The notes under the pieces: generated by a model
The model's database searches: none
What the model saw: the letters and a program-made list of their open reading frames with translations, nothing else
What the model was told of the DNA's origin: nothing
NCBI GenBank assembly: GCA_009693345.1
Contig: SHXL01000055.1
Coordinates: 1-14,143 of the forward strand
Source: Betaproteobacteria bacterium
Lineage (GTDB): Bacteria; Pseudomonadota; Gammaproteobacteria; Burkholderiales; SG8-39
DNA: 14,143 nt
Direction: 5' to 3'
Shown: positions 8,113 to 14,143 of the stretch, one piece after another
How the letters are laid out: each line of letters opens with the position of its first letter
Position numbering within the stretch: the first letter of the stretch is position 1
Translations under genes and position numbers: made by a program

Positions 8113-8655
8113 CTAGCGCGGCAACTTGCCGCTGCGGCAGGCCTCGAGCACCCAGCGCAGGCTGGTGCGCTCGTCGTTCGGCACGTCATCGACCAGGTAG
8201 CGGCCATCGACCTCGACGAAGTACTGCCCGGCGATCCGGGTCGCGCCTTCCTTCAGGTCCCAGATCAGCAGGCGATGCTTGCCGATGACGATTTCGGCGA
8301 GCAGCCGGTTCTCCGGGAAAAAATACTGTGCGAAGACCCGCTTGAACTCCTCTTCGCCCACCGATTCGCGATAATCGCGCAGTACCTCGAAGCGGCGGCG
8401 CGGTGAGTTCGATAGCAGCGCCGCTTCCTCGATATCCCCGGCCGACAGATGCAGGTTAAGCAGCTTGGCTGCATCGAGCGCACTCGTCGGCGCGAGCTCG
8501 CCCGCAGGCCGTGCCATGTGCGCGTCCGCCGGATGGATGCGCAGCGTGTACGCGACGCTGCCGCCGCCCTCGAGTTCGAGCGTGCGGCTCTCCTCGGTCT
8601 GGGCATGCAGTGTCGTGGCGATAAACAGCCCCGCGACAAAGACCCCGATCTTCAT
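8113..8655 (-). CDS. hypothetical secreted protein
   Basis: The 180 residues begin with a clean signal peptide (MKIGVFVAGLFIATTLHA, cleavage likely after Ala18), so the mature protein should be periplasmic. The rest is soluble and mixed alpha/beta: an early strand region (GGSVAYTLRIHP), a helical middle rich in charged residues (82-113), then strands around LLAEIVIGKHRLLIW and GQYFVEVDGRYLVDD. The single cysteine is Cys173. The layout hints at a small ligand-binding or NTF2-like fold, but I do not recognise the family. ATG 8655 overlaps the TGA of the indolepyruvate oxidoreductase gene by 4 bases, so its translation is probably coupled to that enzyme despite the different compartment. Confidence 0.78.
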   Translation of the reverse strand: MKIGVFVAGLFIATTLHAQTEESRTLELEGGGSVAYTLRIHPADAHMARPAGELAPTSALDAAKLLNLHLSAGDIEEAALLSNSPRRRFEVLRDYRESVGEEEFKRVFAQYFFPENRLLAEIVIGKHRLLIWDLKEGATRIAGQYFVEVDGRYLVDDVPNDERTSLRWVLEACRSGKLPR

Positions 8656-11600
8656 GCGGCGGCGCGGATCGGGATGCTGCGGTAGCGCGCGAGGAGCTCG
8701 TCGCGTTTCGCGCGCGCGGCAACGGCGCTTTGTGCTTTGATGTGGCCGTAGCCGCGGATCGTTTCCGGTAGCGAGGCGATCTCGACCGCGAGCGCGAGGT
8801 TATCGCGCGTCAGGCCGGCAATCAGGGTATCAACCGTCTGCTCGTATTCGGCGATCAGCGCGCGCTCCATGCGCCGCTCTTCGGTGCGGCCGAAGATGTC
8901 GAACGCCGTCCCGCGCAGCCTTTTGAGTTTCGAAAGAAATCCAAATAGGCTCAAAACCCAACTCCCGAGCCGCATCTTGCCCGGTTCGCCCGTGCGCGCA
9001 TCGGGCCTGGCGAGCAGCGGCGGCGCAAGGTGGAACACGAGCTTGTAATCGGTACCAATGCGGCCTTCAAACATCGCCTCAATCTTCTTGCGGAAGGCGC
9101 CGTCGGTATAGAGCCGCGCGACTTCGTATTCGTCTTTGTAGGCGAGCAGCTTGGCGTAGTAGCGCGCAACCGCCTCCGTAAGCTTTGCGGAACCGGTTTT
9201 CCCGTTTTCCGCCTGCCGGGTTTTTTCCACGAGGTTTCGATAGCGCGAAGCGTAGGCCGCGTCCTGATAATCGGTGAGAAACCGGGCCCGCCGGTCCGCC
9301 AATTCGTCGAGATTGCGCGAGAAGTACTGTTCGATCGGGACCACTTCGGCCGGCATCGCAATGCGCCGCACGCGCTCGAGATCCACTGCCGCGCGCCGTC
9401 CCCAGTCGAAGCTCTTGCGGTTGAATTCCACCGCGACGCCGTTCAGGTCGATCGAGCGCTCGAGCGCCGCGAATGAGAGAGGCACCCAGCCTTTCTGGAA
9501 GGCATAGCCGAGCATGAACATGTTGGTGGCGATCGAGTCGCCCATCAGCGCGGTGGCAAGCTCGGAGGCTGGAACGAAATCGGCGTTCCTGCCGCCGCAG
9601 GCTTCGCGAATATCGCGCGTCAGGTCGCTGCCCGGCAACTGCCAGTTCGGGTTCTTGACGAACTCCGCGGTCGGAGAAGTGGTGGCATTTACGACGGCAC
9701 GGGTTCCCGTCCCACCCGTGCGCTCCGCGCCCATGCGCGAAAGCGCGTCCTGGCTTGCGGAGACGACCAGGTCGCAGCCGATCACCAGGCCCGCGTCGCC
9801 CATGCCAATGCGCGCGGCGTGCAGATCCTCCGGCCGGGCGGCGATCTTCACGTGCGACATCACGGCGCCGTATTTCTGCGCGAGGCCCGACATGTCGAGC
9901 ACCGACACACCCTTGCCTTCGAGATGCGCGGCCATGGCGAGGATCTGGCCGATGGTGATCACGCCGGTGCCGCCGATGCCGGTCACCACGATGCCGAACG
10001 GGGTTTGCAATTCGGGAATGGCGGGATTCGGAATTTCAGGAAAGTCCTCTGCCACTTTCGGACCGGCCTTTCCTTTCTTCAGCTGCCCGCCCTCAACGGT
10101 GACGAAGCTGGGGCAGAAGCCTTTCACGCAGGAGAAGTCCTTGTTGCAGGTGGACTGGTTGATCGTGCGCTTGCGGCCGTATTCGGTTTCCAGCGGCTCA
10201 ACCGACAGGCAATTGGATTTGGTGCTGCAATCGCCGCAGCCCTCGCACACCATCTCGTTGATCACGGCGCGCTTCGCGGGATCGGGATACTCGTTCCTCT
10301 TCCTGCGGCGGCGTTTCTCCGAGGCGCAGGTCTGATCGTAGATGATCGCCGATACACCCGGCAGCTCACGCAGTTCGCGCTGCACCGCGTCCAGCTCGTC
10401 GCGGTGGCGGATGGTGATGCCGGGCGCCCAGTTGGTGCCGGCGGGATACTTTTCGGGCTCGTCGGTCACAATCACGATCGGGGTCACGCCTTCGGCCGCG
10501 ATCTGGCGCGAGATGATCGCGGGGTCGAGGGGCCCGTCGTGGTGCTGGCCGCCGGTCATCGCCACCGCGTCGTTGTAGAGGATCTTGTAGGTCATGTTGA
10601 CCTTGCCCGCGACCGCGGCGCGGATCGCCATCAGGCCGGAGTGGTAATAGGTGCCGTCGCCGAGGTTGGCGAAGATGTGCTTCTCGTCGGTGAACGGCGC
10701 CTGGCCGATCCAGGTCGCGCCTTCGCCGCCCATGTGGGTGAAGGTGGCGGTGCTGCGGTCCATCCAAACGGCCATGAAGTGGCAGCCGATCCCGGCTGTG
10801 GCGCGGCTGCCGTCGGGCACGCGCGTGGAGGTGTTGTGCGGGCAGCCCGAGCAGAAATAGGGCTGGCGGATCGAGGTGACGCGCGGCCTGGCGAGCGCCT
10901 TTTCCTTGAAATCCAGGTAGGCGAGCTGTTCCTTGAACCGGCTTCCCAGTACAGAAGTCATATTCAGTTTCGATAGCCGCTGCGCGATCGCCTTGGCGAC
11001 GATCGCCGGCGACTGCTCGTAGTGCGCGGGCAGCAGCCAGGTCCCGGCGGGCTGTCCCTGCGACTGGCTCCACTCGCCGTTGTCGTCGAATTTGCCCACC
11101 ACGCGGGGCGCGCGCTTGCCTTCCTCCCAGGTGTAGAGCTCTTCCTTGATCTGGTACTCGATCAGCTGGCGCTTTTCCTCCACCACCAGGATCTCTTCGA
11201 GCCCCTGAGCGAAGCGGCGCGCACCCTGCGGCTCGAGCGGCCAGCTCATGGCGACCTTGTAGACGCGCAGGCCGATGTCGCGCGCGACGTCTTCGTCGAT
11301 GCCGAGGTCGGCAAGCGCCTGCATCGTGTCGCCGAAGCTCTTTCCGGTGGTGACGATGCCCATGCGCGCCTTGGGAGAATCCCAGATGATGCGGTCGAGC
11401 TTGTTCGCGCGCACATAGGCGAGCGCCGCATAGACTTTGTAATCAAGGAGGCGCAGCTCCTGCTCGAGGAAATTGTCGGGCCAGCGGATACTGACGCCGC
11501 CCGGCGGCAGCGCGAAGTCCTGCGGCAGCACGATTTTCACCCGGTCCGGATCGACGTACACCGAGGCGCCCGATTCGACCACGTCGGTGACGCACTTGAA

Positions 11601-12215
11601 GGCGATCCAGCAACCCGAGTAGCGGCTCATGGCGAAACCGTGCAGGCCGTAATCGAGGTATTCCTGGACGTTCGCCGGATTGAGCACCGGGATGCAGCAG
11701 GCCTTGAGGATATGTTCGCTCTGGTGCGCGAGCGTCGAGGATTTCGCGGCGTGGTCGTCGCCCGCGAGCACGAGCACGCCGCCGTGCTTCGAAGTGCCGG
11801 CGGAATTGGCGTGCTTGAAGACGTCGCCGCAGCGGTCCACGCCCGGCCCCTTGCCGTACCACATGGCGAAAACGCCGTCGTATTTCGCGCCGGGGAACAG
11901 GTTCAGCTGCTGCGTGCCCCAGATGGCGGTGGCCGCGAGGTCTTCGTTCACGCCGGGCTGGAATTTGATCTGGTGCGTCGTGAGATGTTGTTTCGCGCGC
12001 CACAGGTTCTGGTCGAGGCCGCCGAGCGGGGAGCCGCGATAGCCGGAGATGTAGCCGGCGGTATTCAGGCCCGCGACGAGATCGCGCTCGCGCTGCAGCA
12101 TTGGCAGCCGAACCAGCGCCTGGGTACCCGTGAGGAACACCCGCCCGGCATGCAGCGTGTACTTGTCTTCCAGTGAAACCCGGGCGAGCGCAGCAGCATT
12201 AATGGGGGCGTTCAT
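8652..12215 (-). CDS. indolepyruvate ferredoxin oxidoreductase, fused single-chain form
   Basis: The 1187-residue enzyme oxidatively decarboxylates aryl-pyruvates (indolepyruvate, phenylpyruvate) to the arylacetyl-CoA using thiamine diphosphate and Fe-S clusters, passing electrons to ferredoxin. It joins what archaea make as IorA and IorB. Visible parts: N-terminal domain with GYRGSPLGG (58-66) and PGVNEDLAATAIWG (87-100); CSGCPH (455-460); thiamine-binding GDG (519-521) with Asn548; cysteine-rich segments with Cys657, 660, 663, 669, 690, 696 and 701 for Fe-S clusters; and a gamma-type domain beginning TGIGGTGV (745-752). The length is normal for the proteobacterial fused form. ATG 12215 has a GAGGAG site just upstream. 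A LysR gene ends 35 bases before it on the same strand, and a secreted protein gene overlaps its stop. A role in phenylalanine, tyrosine or tryptophan catabolism is expected from the family. Confidence 0.94.
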   Translation of the reverse strand: MNAPINAAALARVSLEDKYTLHAGRVFLTGTQALVRLPMLQRERDLVAGLNTAGYISGYRGSPLGGLDQNLWRAKQHLTTHQIKFQPGVNEDLAATAIWGTQQLNLFPGAKYDGVFAMWYGKGPGVDRCGDVFKHANSAGTSKHGGVLVLAGDDHAAKSSTLAHQSEHILKACCIPVLNPANVQEYLDYGLHGFAMSRYSGCWIAFKCVTDVVESGASVYVDPDRVKIVLPQDFALPPGGVSIRWPDNFLEQELRLLDYKVYAALAYVRANKLDRIIWDSPKARMGIVTTGKSFGDTMQALADLGIDEDVARDIGLRVYKVAMSWPLEPQGARRFAQGLEEILVVEEKRQLIEYQIKEELYTWEEGKRAPRVVGKFDDNGEWSQSQGQPAGTWLLPAHYEQSPAIVAKAIAQRLSKLNMTSVLGSRFKEQLAYLDFKEKALARPRVTSIRQPYFCSGCPHNTSTRVPDGSRATAGIGCHFMAVWMDRSTATFTHMGGEGATWIGQAPFTDEKHIFANLGDGTYYHSGLMAIRAAVAGKVNMTYKILYNDAVAMTGGQHHDGPLDPAIISRQIAAEGVTPIVIVTDEPEKYPAGTNWAPGITIRHRDELDAVQRELRELPGVSAIIYDQTCASEKRRRRKRNEYPDPAKRAVINEMVCEGCGDCSTKSNCLSVEPLETEYGRKRTINQSTCNKDFSCVKGFCPSFVTVEGGQLKKGKAGPKVAEDFPEIPNPAIPELQTPFGIVVTGIGGTGVITIGQILAMAAHLEGKGVSVLDMSGLAQKYGAVMSHVKIAARPEDLHAARIGMGDAGLVIGCDLVVSASQDALSRMGAERTGGTGTRAVVNATTSPTAEFVKNPNWQLPGSDLTRDIREACGGRNADFVPASELATALMGDSIATNMFMLGYAFQKGWVPLSFAALERSIDLNGVAVEFNRKSFDWGRRAAVDLERVRRIAMPAEVVPIEQYFSRNLDELADRRARFLTDYQDAAYASRYRNLVEKTRQAENGKTGSAKLTEAVARYYAKLLAYKDEYEVARLYTDGAFRKKIEAMFEGRIGTDYKLVFHLAPPLLARPDARTGEPGKMRLGSWVLSLFGFLSKLKRLRGTAFDIFGRTEERRMERALIAEYEQTVDTLIAGLTRDNLALAVEIASLPETIRGYGHIKAQSAVAARAKRDELLARYRSIPIRAAA

Positions 12216-12250
12216 CGGCGTTCTCCTCGGAGTAACTTTCTAGCACATTC

Positions 12251-13159
12251 TCACGGGCGGTCCCAGTACGGTTCGGGGCCGAACGATTCGGCGAGGTAGT
12301 CGATGAACACGCGCGTCTTCGCCGGCAGGTAGCGCCGGTGCGGATAGACCGCGTAGATCGCGACATCGGGGCCGAAATCGTAGCCGGGCAGCAAGCGCAC
12401 CAGGGAGCCGTCCTCGACTTGCCGGCGCACGTCCCAGGTCGATTTGAGCGCCACGCCCATTCCCGCGAGCGCCCAGTCGCGCAGGACCTCCCAGTTGTCG
12501 CAGGCGTAGCGGCCCGAGACGCGGACCGCGCCGCGCTTGCCGTCGGGCGCCTTGTACTCCCAGTTCATCTGCAGTTCGGTGGTGGTCAGGCAGTTGTGGC
12601 GCTGCAGGTCCCCGGGCGCGCGCGGCGCGGGATGCCGCTTGAGGTAGTCCGGGCTCGCGCATACCACGCGCCGGTTGGGCGCGAGCTTGCGCGCGGCGAG
12701 CGAGGAATCCTCCAGTTCGCCGATGCGGATCGCGAGGTCGAAGCCTTCCTCGATCACGTTCACCGTCCGGTCCGAAAGGCTCAGCGCGAGCTTGACCTGC
12801 GGATAGCGCTCGGCGAACTGCGGCACCAGCGGCGCCACGTGCAGGTGGCCGAACGAGGCGGGCAGGGCGGCCTTCAGCACGCCCTGCGGCACGACGCGCC
12901 GCGTCGCGGCGGCTGCGTCCGCAGCTTCGATTTCCCCGAGGATGCGGGTACAGGCGTCGTGGTAGCTAGCACCTTCGTCAGTGAGCGCTAACCGTCGCGT
13001 TGTGCGGTTGACCAGGCGGACCCCGAGGCGGGCTTCAAGGGCGGCCAGCCTGCGGCTCACCACCGCTGTGGAGACACCGAGGTCGCGTCCGGCGGCCGAC
13101 AGGCTCCCGGCGGTAACCACTTTGGAGAACACCAACATCTCGTACAAGGAGTCGCTCAT
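12251..13159 (-). CDS. LysR-type transcriptional regulator
   Basis: This 302-residue protein has an N-terminal winged helix-turn-helix at about residues 3-62 (SLSAAGRDLGVSTAVVSRRL and then LVNRTTRRLALTDEG) and a LysR effector domain from about 92 to the end, starting GVLKAALPASFGHLHVAP. Sequence features such as FAERYPQVKLALSLSDR and FDLAIRIGELEDSSL place it in the large CrgA-like subgroup with a periplasmic-binding-protein-like sensor. It is co-directional with the oxidoreductase gene 35 bases downstream and is the obvious candidate regulator; the effector is unknown. No Shine-Dalgarno sequence precedes ATG 13159 (the strand reads TTTCTCCTC there), but the start gives the normal family N-terminus. 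A short inverted repeat at 13173-13190 could serve autoregulation. Confidence 0.9.
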   Translation of the reverse strand: MSDSLYEMLVFSKVVTAGSLSAAGRDLGVSTAVVSRRLAALEARLGVRLVNRTTRRLALTDEGASYHDACTRILGEIEAADAAAATRRVVPQGVLKAALPASFGHLHVAPLVPQFAERYPQVKLALSLSDRTVNVIEEGFDLAIRIGELEDSSLAARKLAPNRRVVCASPDYLKRHPAPRAPGDLQRHNCLTTTELQMNWEYKAPDGKRGAVRVSGRYACDNWEVLRDWALAGMGVALKSTWDVRRQVEDGSLVRLLPGYDFGPDVAIYAVYPHRRYLPAKTRVFIDYLAESFGPEPYWDRP

Positions 13160-13172
13160 GAGGAGAAATCTA

Positions 13173-13190
13173 TTGTTGCACTAATAACAA
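13173..13190. promoter_or_regulatory. possible LysR-type operator
   Basis: TTGTT at 13173-13177 and AACAA at 13186-13190 are inverted repeats separated by 8 bases, 14 bases upstream of the lysR start. The size and T...A symmetry are compatible with a LysR box, but five-base arms in AT-rich DNA can arise by chance. Confidence 0.2.
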
Positions 13191-13330
13191 AGGTGTTTTA
13201 CATTTATGGATGATTGTATAGAAATTCGCAAAGCCGTATATTTGACGCACTGCAACAGAGAATTCGCTGCAGATCGAACACAAGAACGCGCCTTCCGCGG
13301 GCTCCTCCCTCCTCCTCCGCGGTCGGGTTC

Positions 13331-13370
13331 GTCCCCTCCGCACTTGCCGCAAGGCGGTGCGGAGAGGGAC
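13331..13370. other. strong GC-rich stem-loop with GNRA-type tetraloop
   Basis: GTCCCCTCCGCAC at 13331-13343 pairs with GTGCGGAGAGGGAC at 13357-13370, giving 13 base pairs with one bulged base. Inside, GCC (13346-13348) and GGC (13353-13355) close a GCAA tetraloop. CGCG at 13318-13321 and 13371-13374 could extend it. No T-run follows on either strand, so it is not an intrinsic terminator. It may be part of a structured RNA, a palindromic repeat or a protein-binding site. Confidence 0.55.
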
Positions 13371-13524
13371 CGCGTCTGACAAGGGATTATTTCCTCCCCG
13401 CGCCCAAGATGTATCTCCCCCCGCCCGATAAATGGTTCGCAACGTGGAATAACGCATATTGGCCCGCCTTTCCGCCGCAAACCGGCCCCCGGCAAGACCC
13501 TGCAACGATTCTGAGGCCTGGATC

Positions 13525-13553
13525 TTGCGTAACTGACGGAAACAAGACATAAT
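13525..13553 (+). promoter_or_regulatory. sigma-70-type promoter of the tRNA-tuf operon
   Basis: TTGCGT at 13525-13530 and CATAAT at 13548-13553 are separated by exactly 17 bases. Transcription would begin around 13560, just before tRNA-Tyr at 13567. Its position directly ahead of the tRNA block and its good spacing make it the likely main promoter of the operon. Confidence 0.65.
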
Positions 13554-13566
13554 TTCAGGTTCCGCC

Positions 13567-13653
13567 GGAGGGGTGCCCGAGCGGCTAAAGGGGGCAGACT
13601 GTAAATCTGTTGGCCTTGCGCCTACGTTGGTTCGAATCCAACCCCCTCCACCA
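13567..13653 (+). tRNA. tRNA-Tyr (GTA)
   Basis: The acceptor stem GGAGGGG pairs with CCCCTCC. The anticodon GTA is at 13601-13603 in loop CTGTAAA, the long variable arm is typical of bacterial tRNA-Tyr, and the T arm is GTTGG-TTCGAAT-CCAAC. The discriminator is A13650 and the CCA end is encoded at 13651-13653. Confidence 0.97.
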
Positions 13654-13724
13654 GCAAACTCGGGCGCGCAGCGGACGGGAAATGGGTGAAGTGACGTGAA
13701 TGGTGAATGCGCAGGTAAACGGAG

Positions 13725-13798
13725 GCGGGTGTAGCTCAATGGCAGAGCAGAAGCCTTCCAAGCTTACGACGAGGGTTCGATTCCCTTCACCCGCTCCA
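13725..13798 (+). tRNA. tRNA-Gly (TCC)
   Basis: The acceptor stem GCGGGTG pairs with CACCCGC. The anticodon TCC is at 13757-13759, and CCA is encoded at 13796-13798 after discriminator T. The first pair of the anticodon stem is a G-A mismatch (13750 with 13766); the other stems are sound, so it should be functional. It lies 71 bases after tRNA-Tyr in the same transcript. Confidence 0.96.
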
Positions 13799-13842
13799 GA
13801 AGCGTTTTGTAAGGTGTGTCGCGGCTGTCGTTACGTGGATGG

Positions 13843-13917
<75 letters not shown>

Positions 13918-13952
13918 GATTTTCGAACGTTTTCAACCGATAGGCGTCCGTC

Positions 13953-14143
13953 ATGGCAAAAGGCAAATTCGAGAGAACCAAACCGCACCTGAACGTGGGG
14001 ACGATCGGGCACGTGGATCATGGCAAGACGACGCTGACGGCGGCGATGACGCACATTCTGGCGAAGAAGTACGGCGGCGAGGCGAAGAACTACGACCAGA
14101 TCGATGCAGCGCCGGAGGAGAAGGCGCGCGGGATCACGATCAA
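13953..14143 (+). CDS. tuf: elongation factor Tu, N-terminal part (cut by window end)
   Basis: EF-Tu carries aminoacyl-tRNA to the ribosome as a GTPase. The 63 visible codons read MAKGKFERTKPHLNVGTIGH and continue with the P-loop GHVDHGKT (residues 19-26), then DAAPEEKARGITI, the switch I region. The gene follows the three tRNAs as in the conserved tyr-gly-thr-tuf arrangement. Only a weak ribosome-binding site (AGG near 13942) precedes the ATG. The remainder lies beyond the window. Confidence 0.97.
   Translation, partial: MAKGKFERTKPHLNVGTIGHVDHGKTTLTAAMTHILAKKYGGEAKNYDQIDAAPEEKARGITI

Larger units (their letters stand above)
13160..13524. other. non-coding region between lysR and the tRNA-tuf promoter
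   Basis: I see no gene in these 365 bases. Positions 13170-13250 are AT-rich, which would suit the lysR promoter on the minus strand and upstream elements of the tRNA promoter on the plus strand. Positions 13301-13320 form a pyrimidine tract whose complement is a run of GGA units. A strong stem-loop lies at 13331-13370. An open frame on the minus strand crossing this region is a shadow running out of antisense tRNA-Tyr and is not coding. Confidence 0.6.

Noticed and set aside
11022..12176. A 384-codon plus-strand open frame opposite the indolepyruvate oxidoreductase
   Set aside because: It is a shadow of a real gene, with composition typical of antisense GC-rich frames; the same applies to 9819-10976 and 9514-10335.
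13170..13739. A 189-codon open frame on the minus strand containing GGGGWIRTNVGARPTDLQSA
   Set aside because: This is the familiar false translation of antisense tRNA-Tyr; the rest has no recognisable protein character.

Overview
The window is chromosomal DNA from a GC-rich proteobacterium, most likely a betaproteobacterium. Supporting this are the tRNA-Tyr / tRNA-Gly / tRNA-Thr / tuf block at the right end, the single-chain (fused) indolepyruvate oxidoreductase, dense gene packing with overlapping starts and stops, and housekeeping genes typical of that group. I see no phage, insertion sequence, CRISPR array or toxin module. The window is an ordinary genome region with several local oddities.

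Left part (1-2540): the last codons of an upstream gene, a short palindromic repeat, a TPR plus SPINDLY/OGT-type glycosyltransferase, and a decayed SAM methyltransferase (one in-frame stop plus one frameshift) with base composition visibly more AT-rich than its flanks.

Middle (2469-6322): two minus-strand genes, an alpha/beta hydrolase and a VOC/glyoxalase-fold protein, overlap by 11 bases and form a small operon. It diverges from a plus-strand group: class I DAHP synthase (entry to the shikimate pathway), a carboxymuconolactone decarboxylase-like protein, and a YhhQ-type queuosine precursor transporter, the last two overlapping by 4 bases. Three copies of a 25-base palindromic repeat lie in the left half of the window. 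Two directly follow stop codons and one lies inside the hydrolase coding sequence.

Right part, minus strand (6319-13159): in order of transcription, a LysR regulator, a 1187-residue indolepyruvate ferredoxin oxidoreductase, a small secreted protein of unknown function, a multi-pass membrane protein resembling GT-C glycosyltransferases, and a family 2 glycosyltransferase of the polyprenyl-phosphate sugar synthase type. Gaps are 35 bases or fewer, or genes overlap, so all five could be one transcript. The regulator and oxidoreductase point to aromatic amino acid catabolism, while the last two genes look like a lipid-linked sugar donor and acceptor pair.

Right end (13160-14143): about 400 non-coding bases with an AT-rich patch, a strong stem-loop with a GNRA-type tetraloop, and a good sigma-70-type promoter, followed by three tRNA genes with encoded CCA ends and the first 63 codons of tuf.

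The points most worth checking are the repeat family and its copy inside a coding sequence, the DAHP synthase frame whose conserved N-terminus extends upstream of the first usable start codon to an in-frame amber stop, the decayed methyltransferase with its antisense overlap, and the unexplained stem-loop ahead of the tRNA-tuf promoter.
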